Below, piece after piece: positions 9,110 to 17,794 of a stretch of 46,043 nucleotides of DNA. Origin of the DNA: a virus. Made by a program: the position numbers and the translations under genes. Location of the stretch: positions 1 through 46,043 of the IMG/VR virus record IMGVR_UViG_3300046004_000860; one strand, 5' to 3'. The first letter of the stretch is position 1. Every line of letters starts with the position of its first letter. Below the pieces are notes generated by a model. That model did no database searches. It was given only the letters and a program-made list of their open reading frames with translations, and was not told the origin of the DNA.

Positions 9110-10746
9110 TTAACCTGTCCCTTCGACACGTTCTTGTTTTTGCCGTCCACGAACATCTGCACGATGTTCTGCTCGGACACGGGCAGGCCCGTGGCCTTGA
9201 GCGCGGCGATGATCTGCAGGCGGTCGGTGGAGGGCACCGACGACACCGGCACGTTCTTGCCGTTCACGTTGACGTAGGCCTTGGCCATCTCCTCGGGTTT
9301 GAGCATGGCCACGGGTTTCTGGGAGTCAGGCCCCCACGCATCCACGTACACCTTGTCTAGCACCACTGAGTCGACGACCTTCTGCTTCTCATCGGCCGTG
9401 AGGTCCTTGCCGCCCTTGGCGAGCGAGGCTTGGCGCACGCGCCGGTCGATCTCGGTGGTGACCAGGGCCGCGGTCTCGGGGTCCTTGGTCTTGTTGACGC
9501 CCAGACCCACGAGCGCGGTGTTGATGCGTTGCTCGTCGGTGAGCATGCTGTCTTGCTTGGCGCTGCCACCCTTGGCCGCCGACGTCTGGATGTCGATCAG
9601 CTGCTCCATCTGGGTGGGGCCGATCTTCTCGGTGAGCCCGCGCAGGTCGACCTTCTCGCCCCGGGCGAGTTTCTCGCGGGTGTCGATGTAGGTGGCCCAG
9701 TCGGTCTTGACCGGGTGGCCCGCGACAGCGCGGTCGGCGCGTGCGCGCTGGGATTCCTGGAGCTGTGCGCGTTCGCGCCCGTCCATCCCGGCCAGCACGG
9801 CTTCGGGGATCTTCTTGCCTTGGGAGAACAGCTGCCAGGCCTGGTCGCTGAACTTGGCTTCGGTCTCGCGCTTGGCCTGCTCGACCATCGCGTGGTTGTT
9901 CTTGATCTCGACCAGGGCCTTCTCGCGTTTCTGCGGGTCCTTGATCCCGCCTGCTGCGGCCAGCTGCTCGGACAGGGGCTTGCCGGCCTGTTGCGCGGCG
10001 AACTGCGTGGCGAACTGGTTGTCGGCTTCCTTCTTCAAGACCTCTTCAACGCGGGGCTGGGCCGAGGCGGAGATCTCCACCTTGTTGGCGTCGTAGTAGG
10101 CCTGTGCTTTGGCGGGGTCCTGCTCGGCCAGCTTGGTGATCTGTGCCAGGTGCAGCCCGCTCAGGTTCTTGAGTTGCTCGGCCTGCACCTGCTCGGTGGT
10201 CCAGCCCTTGCGTGCGCCCTTGGCCGCGGCCATGTTGCGCAGCTGCTCGGCGGAGCCTGCGACATCCCCGGTGGAGATGCCGAACTGGACCGCGGAGGCG
10301 ACCGAGGCGGCGTTCACGTCATCGGCGTGGCGCTCCTGCTCGGCGCCCACGAACTGGACGACGTTGCCCATGGCGGCGCCTTGCTTGCGCACGAGCGAGC
10401 GCGAGGCCAGCGCCTTGGCGCGCGGGTCTAAGTCCTTGCCGTAGGTCTCGGAGGCTTTCTTCCACCACTCCTCGGCGGCCGCGGTGTAGGCCGGGGCGTT
10501 CTCGCCCTGGTACTTGCGCCGGTTCTCGGCGTCCCACTTCAACCACTCGGTGGAGATCTGCGTGTCGACGGTCTCGGCCTTGACCACGGCGTCACGTTCA
10601 CCGATGCGATCGGCCACTTCACTGACGGCACCGAGTCCCCGTGCCAGCGCCTGGGCACCGGAGGAGACATCGACATCACTTTGGTAAACGGGGCGCAGCG
10701 GCTGGGCGCGTACCTGCGGGCCGTCATACGTTGGTACGGTTGGCAT
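9106..10746 (-). CDS. Internal virion protein (gp15-like core protein, 546 aa)
   Basis: The protein is soluble, strongly helical and Ala/Gln/Glu/Lys-rich, starting MPTVPTYDGPQVRAQPLRPV. It has no signal or membrane segment. Proteins of this style lie just upstream of the largest injected protein in podoviruses and form part of the internal core or ejection channel. That assignment rests on position, length and composition rather than a motif. ATG 10746 overlaps the TAA of the inserted HNH gene (TAATG), and its 3' end overlaps the start of the giant gene by 4 bases, so the two virion proteins are translationally coupled. Confidence 0.7.
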   Translation of the reverse strand: MPTVPTYDGPQVRAQPLRPVYQSDVDVSSGAQALARGLGAVSEVADRIGERDAVVKAETVDTQISTEWLKWDAENRRKYQGENAPAYTAAAEEWWKKASETYGKDLDPRAKALASRSLVRKQGAAMGNVVQFVGAEQERHADDVNAASVASAVQFGISTGDVAGSAEQLRNMAAAKGARKGWTTEQVQAEQLKNLSGLHLAQITKLAEQDPAKAQAYYDANKVEISASAQPRVEEVLKKEADNQFATQFAAQQAGKPLSEQLAAAGGIKDPQKREKALVEIKNNHAMVEQAKRETEAKFSDQAWQLFSQGKKIPEAVLAGMDGRERAQLQESQRARADRAVAGHPVKTDWATYIDTREKLARGEKVDLRGLTEKIGPTQMEQLIDIQTSAAKGGSAKQDSMLTDEQRINTALVGLGVNKTKDPETAALVTTEIDRRVRQASLAKGGKDLTADEKQKVVDSVVLDKVYVDAWGPDSQKPVAMLKPEEMAKAYVNVNGKNVPVSSVPSTDRLQIIAALKATGLPVSEQNIVQMFVDGKNKNVSKGQVK

Positions 10747-11213
10747 TAGGCGCTCCTTGCAAATTCACCAGCGGCTTGGCTAGCGGCGGTGAGGTACGCC
10801 TGCCCGGCGTCTTCCTCGCTGTCGAAGAAACCTAAGTGCTGATGTTTGTAGTTCTCGTGCAGACGCGCCTGCCATTTACGTTTTTGCTTGTTCCAGTGCA
10901 CGCCCTTACACACGGACGTTGGGTTGACCCCCCGCTTGCGGGCGTTCCATTGGTTTTGTTGGCGTGTGCATTCGCGCAGGTTTTCGATCCGGTTGTCTTG
11001 GCGTTGGCCGTTGGCGTGGTCGACTTCAACCGGCCAGTAGTCGTGAACAAACGCAAAAGCTAATCGGTGGGCGTAGTAGTACTTTCCGCGCACACGGATG
11101 CGCGTGTAGCCGTTTGACCATGCCGTTCCGGCGCGGCGCCCGCCGGGTTTCCAGGCGAATTCGCCCGTGGCGGGGTTGTAGTCCAGCAGTGCTTTTATTT
11201 GAGAGATGTCCAT
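10746..11213 (-). CDS. HNH homing endonuclease with AP2-type DNA-binding domain (155 aa)
   Basis: The N-terminal half carries an HNH nuclease core (YYAHRLAFAFVHDYWPVEVDH, then N..N..NLR..T). The C-terminal half is an AP2/ERF-like three-stranded DNA-binding domain (KGVHWNKQKRKWQARL, then HLGFFDSEEDAGQAYL). Freestanding proteins of this build are selfish nucleases. It sits between two virion genes that are otherwise expected to be adjacent, and its stop overlaps the next start (TAATG). I chose ATG 11213, since the longer frame to 11252 runs into the preceding gene. It resembles the gene at 37566-38042. Confidence 0.85.
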   Translation of the reverse strand: MDISQIKALLDYNPATGEFAWKPGGRRAGTAWSNGYTRIRVRGKYYYAHRLAFAFVHDYWPVEVDHANGQRQDNRIENLRECTRQQNQWNARKRGVNPTSVCKGVHWNKQKRKWQARLHENYKHQHLGFFDSEEDAGQAYLTAASQAAGEFARSA

Positions 11214-11214
11214 A

Positions 11215-11679
11215 TCAGCGGTACCACTTCGATGCAACCTGACCGGCGCCACCCAGCATGGTGCCCATCACGGCCAGCTGACCGTTGCTCTGTGCGGCGC
11301 TGGCTTGCGTGCGGTAGTTCTGACCCTGGGCGCGGTAGCCCCAGGCGTCCTTGCGTGCGTTGTTGCGCACGGTGTTGACGTCTTCCTGTGCGAAGAAGTC
11401 GGTCTGGTCTTGCAGGTCGGCCGGCGTGCCGTAGCCCAGGTCCAGGCCGTGAGCGGCAGCGCCCACGCGTTGCGCGCTCTTGAGCGCGGCAGCACGGCGC
11501 TGCACTTCCATCGCGTCCTGCTCGCCCTTGCGCTGCGCGTCCTCGGCGGCGTACTCGGCCATCGTGGCGTTGTTGCGCGCGATGCCGGAAGTGACCGCAG
11601 CCTGGTCGGACTGGGCCTTCATCGAGACCGCTGTCGACGCGGCCATGGCCACCATGGCAATTGTGGTTGGCTCACACAT
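11215..11679 (-). CDS. Virion core protein, T7 gp14-like (154 aa)
   Basis: It starts MCEPTTIAMVAMAASTAVSM, a hydrophobic small-residue segment, followed by a long amphipathic Ala/Gln-rich helix and a Gly-rich C-terminus (VMGTMLGGAGQVASKWYR). This is the usual build of the small internal protein that lines the ejection channel of T7-like phages and inserts into the outer membrane. Gene order agrees: after the nozzle and GNAT-like genes and before the two larger core proteins. Confidence 0.75.
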   Translation of the reverse strand: MCEPTTIAMVAMAASTAVSMKAQSDQAAVTSGIARNNATMAEYAAEDAQRKGEQDAMEVQRRAAALKSAQRVGAAAHGLDLGYGTPADLQDQTDFFAQEDVNTVRNNARKDAWGYRAQGQNYRTQASAAQSNGQLAVMGTMLGGAGQVASKWYR

Positions 11680-11680
11680 A

Positions 11681-12145
11681 TCAGCCTCTCATCTCGAACT
11701 TGTGAAAGGGCTCGCCCAGCGCGCCGTATGGCATGGCCTCGTGCAAGGTGAACCCCAGGCGACGCAACCACCGAACGCTGGTTCGATTCTTCGTGTGAAC
11801 GAAATTCACCAGGTGTGGGAACGCCTTTAGCATTCTGGCAATGTACTCTGGCGTCATTCGGACAAGGATACGGCTGTGCGCGTCGAGCACCGGGGTGCCC
11901 ATCATCCAGGGCGAGCCGATCCCGCTGACCATCGACAGCGGTGACACCCCGAGGATGCAAGCGAGCTCGCCGTCGATGTAGGCCGACCAGGCCAGCACGG
12001 AGGTGGCCACACAGCGGCGCAGCGCGACCTCGTGGGAGTCGGTGTGCCCGTAGGCGCGCATCTCGGCACGATCGCTGTCACGCAAGTTCTGCGCCAGCAG
12101 GACCGCGTCGTCGAGCTGTGCAGGGACGATCAGTACATCAGCCAC
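11681..12145 (-). CDS. GNAT-like N-acetyltransferase fold protein (154 aa)
   Basis: The protein has the pattern of a GNAT-fold protein: an N-terminal ADVLIVPAQLDDAVLLAQNL segment, a central Leu/Val-rich strand (WSAYIDGELACILGVS), and a C-terminal TKNRTSVRWLRRLGFTLHEA motif typical of acetyl-CoA-binding relatives. Equivalent genes stand between nozzle and core-protein genes in many podoviruses and are annotated as internal virion protein or acetyltransferase. Whether it is catalytic cannot be told. It overlaps the nozzle gene end by 8 bases. Confidence 0.7.
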   Translation of the reverse strand: MADVLIVPAQLDDAVLLAQNLRDSDRAEMRAYGHTDSHEVALRRCVATSVLAWSAYIDGELACILGVSPLSMVSGIGSPWMMGTPVLDAHSRILVRMTPEYIARMLKAFPHLVNFVHTKNRTSVRWLRRLGFTLHEAMPYGALGEPFHKFEMRG

Positions 12146-14369
12146 CCGTCTGCAGCTCGAGTGTCATGGACAACACGGTGAGCGGCAGCGGCAGATCCTG
12201 ACGCACGCAGATCGCACCGTCCTGGTTCCAGCTGGGGTCGACGGACAGCGAGAGCTCACCGTCGCGCAGCGCGGGCGGCGAACCGTAGGGGTCGGTGATG
12301 GCCCGTGCCGGGTACTCGCGCAGGCGGTCGAACGCGGGGCCGGCCTTGACGACCGAGGACTGGCTCACGCGCAGGTGGACCTTACTGATGTTCTTGACCG
12401 TGCCTTGGCCCGCAGCGCCCATGCCCTCGATGGCGAGCGGCAGCGTGCGGATGTCGGCGGTGATGGGCAGGCCGATGTGCACCACGCTGGCGGCGGTGCC
12501 GAGCGTGACTGCACCGCCCGTGACGGCCTGGCGGGTTTCCACGGCGCCGTCGGCCAGGATGTCGACGGTCTCGCCTTCGAGGTGGTACAGGCCACTGATC
12601 GTGGTGACCGGGCTGCCGCTGTAGGTGAGGCCGGAGTCAACGTAGAACGCATCGGCCTGGGCCGTGAAGATCCGCGTGCGCAGGCGCTCCACATACCGCA
12701 CGTCGCGCCCGTTCACCGTGCGCTTGACCACCACGTAGAGCACGTCCTCGTTGTCCTCGGCCACCGTGCAGCACGACTCGAAGGTGCCGTCGGTGTCGTG
12801 GGCGTGCCAGCCATAGACCTGCTGGTCGGGCACGTAGGTCATGCCCAGTAGCGTGCCGTCATTGCGGATGCCCCACAGCATGGGGTCGGGGGCGCGGGCG
12901 TAGGCCAGCTGACTGACCCCGTAACCGTTGAACCGATGCGGCGCCATGATCGAGATGTCGATCGAGCGGTACATGTTGGTTTCCCAGTTGTAGGCCAGCT
13001 CCCGGATGCGCGAGCCTTGCGCCTGCACGTAGAGCACCGAGCCCGAGGTCACCACGGGCTGCACGTTGTTGGCGCCCGAGTACCCCTGCGGTTTGATCGA
13101 CACGCTGGTGGGCGTGATGGCCGGCGCGCCGTCGGCGAATATGCGGAACTCGCCACCCTGGGTGAGCGCGATCAGATCCGACAGCGGTATCAGGTGCCGG
13201 ATCTGGTTGTTCTGGCTTGATGCCACGCGCAGCTCCATCCCGTCGGCATCGCGCGAGGGCAGCGAGCTCGTCAGGTTGGTGTTGGTGCCGGTGCGGGTGG
13301 CCCACATCACCTGGGTCTTCAGGTTGGTGCCCGCGAACCAGCGGCGCTGCTCGTGGTAGGTGGTCGCTGCCGGGTAGTCCCCTGCCCCGCTGTTTAAGTC
13401 GATGATGTCCTCGGGCGGCGACTGGGTGGTGTCGGGCAGGATGTTGTCATCGTTCGCGCTCAGGGTCGTGGTCTGGCCCATGTAGCCAAAGCCCCCGCCG
13501 CGGCGCTTGTAGACGTAGTAGCGGCTGGCGCCGGTGACGGCCAGCCAGGAGATCGTGTTGTAGTTGCCGGCGATCGACAGGTCGTTGGAGACCGTGGTGC
13601 TCGCCGAGGCCAGCGACTCGGTCACGCCGTCGGCGGCCACGGCCGTGACGCAGTATTCGCACGGTGAGGGTTTGCCGGCGGTGGGTGCGGTGACGGCCAC
13701 CGAGGGTGCGGCCGGCGCGGAGAGTGTCGGCGCAAACGACACCGTGGTCAGTGTCCAGTTGGTGGCGCCCAAGCGCTTCAATTCGCTGGCAGCGTAGCTC
13801 GGGTGCGTGATCGTGATCACGTCGGAGTCCTGCGCGTAGTGCAGGTCGAAGAGATCGGTGTCAGCGTAGCTGGTGCTGATCGTGTAGACGCGCGCCGCGG
13901 TGGTGCCTGAGGCGGTGGTGGCCACGCCCCACAGGTCGGTGGTGGTGAACGTGTCGACGCCGGTGGAGGTGACCTTGTGGTAGCGCCCACCGATGTAGAC
14001 CCAGTCGCCCGTGCTGTAGCCGTGAGCCGTCACCGTGACGGTCGAGCCCACGATGGACACGATCGCCTTGTTGGCCTCGAGGAGTGTGGCGCCGTCGATG
14101 TGAAAGCGGATGTACTGGTGCCCGAACTCGAGCACCACGGTCTGCGTGGCGCTGAACGAGAACGGGATCAGGCGCACGGCGCGCGTGGAGTCCTTGGCTT
14201 CGTTGATGAACTCGAAGCCGGGGCGCCGGGTCGCAGGTCCGTGGGGCAGCGTGATGAAGTTGCGCGCCAGGCTCAAGCCGGTCTGGTACTTGGTGAGGTC
14301 CAGGCGGCCGGCGAGCTCGGGCGTGATCTCGCCCCCGGCGAACGAGCGGAGCAGGTTCTTGACGCTCAT
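12138..14369 (-). CDS. Tail nozzle protein, tail tubular protein B-like (743 aa)
   Basis: It starts MSVKNLLRSFAGGEITPELA, with a nearby LARNFITLPHGPATRRPGFE motif, the characteristic opening of phage nozzle/tail tubular B-like proteins. The remainder is beta-rich with Ig-like stretches (TAPTAGKPSPCEYCVTAVAA) and no membrane segment. It should form the distal tail tube or nozzle below the gp11-like adaptor. ATG overlaps the TGA of the gp11-like gene (ATGA). Confidence 0.88.
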   Translation of the reverse strand: MSVKNLLRSFAGGEITPELAGRLDLTKYQTGLSLARNFITLPHGPATRRPGFEFINEAKDSTRAVRLIPFSFSATQTVVLEFGHQYIRFHIDGATLLEANKAIVSIVGSTVTVTAHGYSTGDWVYIGGRYHKVTSTGVDTFTTTDLWGVATTASGTTAARVYTISTSYADTDLFDLHYAQDSDVITITHPSYAASELKRLGATNWTLTTVSFAPTLSAPAAPSVAVTAPTAGKPSPCEYCVTAVAADGVTESLASASTTVSNDLSIAGNYNTISWLAVTGASRYYVYKRRGGGFGYMGQTTTLSANDDNILPDTTQSPPEDIIDLNSGAGDYPAATTYHEQRRWFAGTNLKTQVMWATRTGTNTNLTSSLPSRDADGMELRVASSQNNQIRHLIPLSDLIALTQGGEFRIFADGAPAITPTSVSIKPQGYSGANNVQPVVTSGSVLYVQAQGSRIRELAYNWETNMYRSIDISIMAPHRFNGYGVSQLAYARAPDPMLWGIRNDGTLLGMTYVPDQQVYGWHAHDTDGTFESCCTVAEDNEDVLYVVVKRTVNGRDVRYVERLRTRIFTAQADAFYVDSGLTYSGSPVTTISGLYHLEGETVDILADGAVETRQAVTGGAVTLGTAASVVHIGLPITADIRTLPLAIEGMGAAGQGTVKNISKVHLRVSQSSVVKAGPAFDRLREYPARAITDPYGSPPALRDGELSLSVDPSWNQDGAICVRQDLPLPLTVLSMTLELQTGG

Positions 14370-14998
14370 GCCCGGGCGGCCACCGAGGATGGCGTGAAGT
14401 CGTGGGTGCTGGAGCTCGCATTCGCCGAGGCCGTGGCGGCGATGTCAGCCAGGGCCATGGCGCGCTCGCGCATGGCGTCACCCACTCGCGTGCCCTCGTT
14501 GCCCTTGATGATGGGCCCGGCGAGGTAGGAGGCCAGCAGGTAGGACAGTGCGCTGGTGAAGCTCGGGGTGAACTTGGTCGAGTCGGTCACGTCGCGCACG
14601 TAGACCAGCACGGCGTCAGGCTCGTTGGTGTAGAGCACGTCGCCTTCCATCTCGAAGTCGGCCGAGTCGGCGTCGTTGGGGGAGTAGCTCGCGTCGTCCT
14701 GGTTGAAGACGGTGAGCGCCGACATGGGGCGCAGGATGCGCTTGGGCGCCAGGCAGTCCGAGGGCAGCGCGTAGGCGTAGGCCCAGCTGGTGCTCGCGTT
14801 TGTGACCTGGGCCAGCGTGGCGCGCTTCAACACGAAGCGCCAGTTGCCGGGCTCGATCATCTCGGTGCGCGCGATGTCGTAGAAGGTCGCGCAGTGACCA
14901 GCCTCGACGCTGCCGTCAGGCGGGCTGATGCTCGAGACTCTGGCCTCTGAACCGATGTGGCTCAAGGCCACGTTGCAAATTTGGACTACGCTAGCCAT
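14366..14998 (-). CDS. Tail tube adaptor, tail tubular protein A-like (210 aa)
   Basis: It starts MASVVQICNVALSHIGSEAR, and WRFVLKRATLAQV and AYALPSDCLAPKRIL follow; these are hallmark segments of gp11/tail tubular A proteins, which join portal to nozzle. The length matches the family (about 200). It is translationally coupled to the nozzle gene by ATGA. Its 54-base leader contains the post-stop motif copy B and a strong hairpin. Confidence 0.9.
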   Translation of the reverse strand: MASVVQICNVALSHIGSEARVSSISPPDGSVEAGHCATFYDIARTEMIEPGNWRFVLKRATLAQVTNASTSWAYAYALPSDCLAPKRILRPMSALTVFNQDDASYSPNDADSADFEMEGDVLYTNEPDAVLVYVRDVTDSTKFTPSFTSALSYLLASYLAGPIIKGNEGTRVGDAMRERAMALADIAATASANASSSTHDFTPSSVAARA

Positions 14999-15007
14999 GT
15001 GGTTTCT

Positions 15008-15038
15008 CCGATGGCGTCCAGTTTATGGACACCATCGG
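15008..15038 (-). promoter_or_regulatory. Strong hairpin in the leader of the tail tube gene
   Basis: CCGATGGCGTCC (15008-15019) pairs with GGACACCATCGG (15027-15038) with one C-A mismatch, closing a 7-base loop. It lies between post-stop motif B and the ATG at 14998. There is no T-run after it on the minus strand, so it is more likely a mRNA-stability or attenuation element than an intrinsic terminator. Confidence 0.5.
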
Positions 15039-15042
15039 GGGA

Positions 15043-15051
15043 CACGGACAC
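15043..15051 (-). promoter_or_regulatory. Post-stop motif GTGTCCGTG, copy B
   Basis: On the minus strand this begins one base after the TAA stop of the repeat-protein gene and 45 bases before the tail tube A start codon. It belongs to the set at 718, 20464 and 22413. Confidence 0.5.
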
Positions 15052-15052
15052 G

Positions 15053-15931
15053 TTACCGGCGACGCAGCCAGATCTGGCCACCGCCGACAAGCGTGCCGGT
15101 GTACTCGACGCCGGTCGGCCCGTATTCCACGCCAAGCCTCACGTCGGCGGGGCTGGGCCAGACGAGACCCACGACGTAGCCATCAATGACGGCGGAGGCG
15201 GTGATCGACTCCGTGCGCGCACTGACCATGACCTGCGTGGCGCCCATCGCTTCGGCCACCGCAATCGCCTCGGCCAGCGAGTTGGCAAAGATCTGCCCAG
15301 CGCTGAAGGTGGCGTCGAGCGTGATGCTCTCGGAGATCGTGGCGGTGAACACCTGCGCGCTGGTGAGCGTGTCGCTCAGGGTGACGGTCTCGCTGAGCGC
15401 GTTGGCGAAGACCTGCGCGCTGATCAACGCGTCGGCCATGGCCAGCGCTTCGGCCAGGGTGTCGTTGTAGGTGACGCTGCCACCTGTAACGGTTCCCGTG
15501 TAGTCGTCCAGCAGCGTGGTGCTCTCGGACAGCGTGGCCACGTAGACGGCCACGCCGGGGCCGGCGTCCGCTGGAGTGACGGCCTCGGTCAGCGCGTTGC
15601 CGAACGTGGCAGCACCGGCGTAAGCGTCGGCCGTGGCGACGCTCGCCAAGTGCGTGTTGGGGAACGTGGCGGCGCTTGCGTAGGCATCTGCCGGGGCTAC
15701 CGATTCGGAGAGGGTGTCGTTGTAGGTGGTGCCACCTGCGCCAGGAATCAGGACATCGGCGAGCGTGGCGTCGAGCGCGACCGACTCGGTCAGGGTCTCG
15801 TTGTAGGTGGTTCCGCCCGAAGCGGGCGTGAAATAGTCAAGGTCAAGGAGGTCGCCGCCTTCGCGCAGGTCGAATTCGGCGGATGCGCCACGTTGACTAC
15901 GCAGGTCATAGTTGGCGTAGTCAACGGCCAT
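15053..15931 (-). CDS. Tandem-repeat virion protein (292 aa)
   Basis: Roughly residues 40-250 consist of about ten degenerate 20-residue repeats of the pattern Y/F-x-N-x-L-x-E-S-V-T-x-x-D-A (for example FANALSETVTLSDTLTSAQV). The C-terminus ends in a distinct SPADVRLGVEYGPTGVEYTG segment that also occurs at the end of other phage and bacterial repeat proteins. It lies between head/structural genes and the tail tube, so a decoration or tail-associated role is likely. The function is not recognised. Repeat number may vary between relatives. Confidence 0.7.
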   Translation of the reverse strand: MAVDYANYDLRSQRGASAEFDLREGGDLLDLDYFTPASGGTTYNETLTESVALDATLADVLIPGAGGTTYNDTLSESVAPADAYASAATFPNTHLASVATADAYAGAATFGNALTEAVTPADAGPGVAVYVATLSESTTLLDDYTGTVTGGSVTYNDTLAEALAMADALISAQVFANALSETVTLSDTLTSAQVFTATISESITLDATFSAGQIFANSLAEAIAVAEAMGATQVMVSARTESITASAVIDGYVVGLVWPSPADVRLGVEYGPTGVEYTGTLVGGGQIWLRRR

Positions 15932-15934
15932 GCG

Positions 15935-16774
15935 CTACCCCTGAATAATCTTGCCGAAACCCTTGACCGTGCCAGTGGATGTTGCAGTCGCAAGCATGAT
16001 GCCGAACAGGCAGGAGTTGTTGCGAATCTTGGGCAGGCCAAGCTGCGCCCAATCGAACGTGGCCGATTGGTTGGCTACAGCGCCAGTCCAGAGCAGCGTG
16101 CGCTGGCGTGTCGCCGTGACACCAAAGTTGCCAGCGGTGGCGGTAGAGGCAGACAGCGTGACCGTGTTCACGCCCTTGATGTCTAGACCGCTGGCGTGGT
16201 TGCTGATCAGCTTGATCATGCGGCTTGCGCCGATTGCAGTTCCGCCCACAGCAATAGCTGCAAGATTGCCGGTGCTGTTATCGCTGAATGTCACGTTCAC
16301 CGTGGCGTTGGAAGCAGTCGCGCCAGTTGCGGTGTACCACTCCAGCCACCATGTCACGTCCGAGTAATCCGCTGCACCCAGTCGGCTGTCGCCTACAGGG
16401 CCACCAGCGTTGATGGTGCCGAGGTCGATACCGACCGTCTGCGCCGTGGTCACAGTGCCGCTCAAGCCGCCCATGTGGGCCAGCCGGTCATGAATCTCAA
16501 GGTTGGTGTTGGCGTTGCCGGTGGTCAGCGTGTGCCAGCCGAGATACCCCACCGCAGGGGCAGTCTGATTGGTGATGGCAATGGAGCCCAGCAGTGCCGA
16601 TGTGCAGTAGGCCGCAGTCGTGGGGTTAGCCCCGGCAGCAGGCAGGCCCGTTGCTTTCCAGAGGCTGGAGTAGCCACCAGAGACTTGGCCTGTAATGGTG
16701 GCCTTGTCCCACAGAATTTTGTCGTGCTGGTTGCCCAGTGCACTGATCAGCGCGTCACGGGTGTCGATGGTCAT
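15935..16774 (-). CDS. Putative phage structural protein (279 aa)
   Basis: The protein is Gly/Thr/Ala-rich and predicted beta-rich, starting MTIDTRDALISALGNQHDKI and containing WWLEWYTATGATASN. It has no membrane segment. Its place in the head-to-tail gene run suggests a virion protein (head decoration, fibre or tail accessory). It overlaps the upstream 54-residue gene by 4 bases (ATGA) and is 3 bases from the repeat-protein gene. Function is not recognised. Confidence 0.65.
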   Translation of the reverse strand: MTIDTRDALISALGNQHDKILWDKATITGQVSGGYSSLWKATGLPAAGANPTTAAYCTSALLGSIAITNQTAPAVGYLGWHTLTTGNANTNLEIHDRLAHMGGLSGTVTTAQTVGIDLGTINAGGPVGDSRLGAADYSDVTWWLEWYTATGATASNATVNVTFSDNSTGNLAAIAVGGTAIGASRMIKLISNHASGLDIKGVNTVTLSASTATAGNFGVTATRQRTLLWTGAVANQSATFDWAQLGLPKIRNNSCLFGIMLATATSTGTVKGFGKIIQG

Positions 16775-16935
16775 GGGGCCAGCTCCAGGTAGATGGCGTC
16801 AAACCCGCCGTGCTCACCCAGGATATAGGCGGTCGTGCCGTCGCCACTGTGGACGACGTCAGTGATTGTGTAGGCATCAGGGAAGGATTCGTTGAACGGC
16901 GCCTTGACCGTCACGATGTCACCGATACTGAACAT
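16771..16935 (-). CDS. Small conserved-looking structural-region protein (54 aa)
   Basis: A short frame from ATG 16935 encodes MFSIGDIVTVKAPFNESFPD, then YTITDVVHSGDGTTAYILGEHGGFDAIYLEL. It has the look of a small SH3/KOW-like beta barrel (GDIVTVK). Its stop overlaps the next start (ATGA), and it begins 3 bases after the upstream gene, so the frame is needed to fill an otherwise perfectly packed operon. Function unknown. Confidence 0.65.
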   Translation of the reverse strand: MFSIGDIVTVKAPFNESFPDAYTITDVVHSGDGTTAYILGEHGGFDAIYLELAP

Positions 16936-16938
16936 GGC

Positions 16939-17424
16939 TTAGGTCGCCGATACGGTCAGGGTCACATTCAGTGTGTCGCCCGATACCACCGATCGAGACA
17001 CCGCGAAGTCGCCCGCGCTGTACAGCGTGCCACTCGTGCCCGATGCAACCGAGCACACGAACGCGCCGGCCACGGTGGTGGGGCCTGCCAGGGTGATGGA
17101 GTAGCTCACGGCAGTGGCCGTGTTGCTGCCACCACTGGTGGTGCCGAAGGTGATCGCCGAGCGGTTGCCGGTGTAGGGCGTGACTTCAGCCCAGGCTGCG
17201 TGCGAGGCCAGCGTGTCGCCGATTGCTGCCGCGCCAGCGCCCTTGAGGCCCAGATACCAGGCAGCGGTGTATGCGCTGCCCTTGAAATATTTGTCGATGA
17301 TGTCGGTCTTGCCGACCGTGGTCACCAGGTTCTCGTACTTCTCAGTCCACTTGACCTGGCCGTCTTCGCCGATGCACTCCACCTCGTAGGTGAAGTACGG
17401 ACCAAAGCGTTCTTTGTTGTCCAT
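16939..17424 (-). CDS. Phage structural protein (161 aa)
   Basis: It starts MDNKERFGPYFTYEVECIGE and contains IGDTLASHAAWAEVTPYTGN, a segment common to a family of small phage virion proteins, followed by beta-rich repeats (SVASGTSGTLYSAGDFAVSR). There is no membrane segment. Position suggests a head or tail accessory protein. The exact role is not known to me. Confidence 0.65.
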   Translation of the reverse strand: MDNKERFGPYFTYEVECIGEDGQVKWTEKYENLVTTVGKTDIIDKYFKGSAYTAAWYLGLKGAGAAAIGDTLASHAAWAEVTPYTGNRSAITFGTTSGGSNTATAVSYSITLAGPTTVAGAFVCSVASGTSGTLYSAGDFAVSRSVVSGDTLNVTLTVSAT

Positions 17425-17434
17425 GTTGTGTTCC

Positions 17435-17791
17435 TTAGATCGACTTGCGGCCTGACATCACCACCTTGAGAGCGGTCGTGCCGTCGCCACCGAATACGCG
17501 GGGCTTGAGGTAGATGGGGAGCTCGACGATCTGCTTGAGCGCACCGCCCGACAGCGTGAGCGGTTGGCCCGAGGTGTCGGTCAATGCGTGATAGGTCACG
17601 CCGTCGTTGCTGCCACCGATGGTGATGCTGGCGCCACCGAACTCACCAGACACCTGGATCGCCCGGTCGGAATAAACGGCGAGCCGTACTGGCTCGCCGT
17701 CGTCATCCGCTGCCATGTTGTCCCAGGTCGTGACCGCTACGTCCGAGGAGGTCTCGAACGGAAAGGTTGTGACCGGGACAACCGTTGCCAT
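17435..17791 (-). CDS. Phage structural protein (118 aa)
   Basis: A small beta-rich protein with a SDRAIQVSGEFGGASITIGG segment followed by SNDGVTYHALTD, a pattern seen in small structural proteins encoded just after the capsid/cement genes of BPP-1-like podoviruses. It has no motif of enzymatic type. The role (decoration or head completion) is inferred from position only. Confidence 0.6.
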   Translation of the reverse strand: MATVVPVTTFPFETSSDVAVTTWDNMAADDDGEPVRLAVYSDRAIQVSGEFGGASITIGGSNDGVTYHALTDTSGQPLTLSGGALKQIVELPIYLKPRVFGGDGTTALKVVMSGRKSI

Positions 17792-17794
17792 CGC

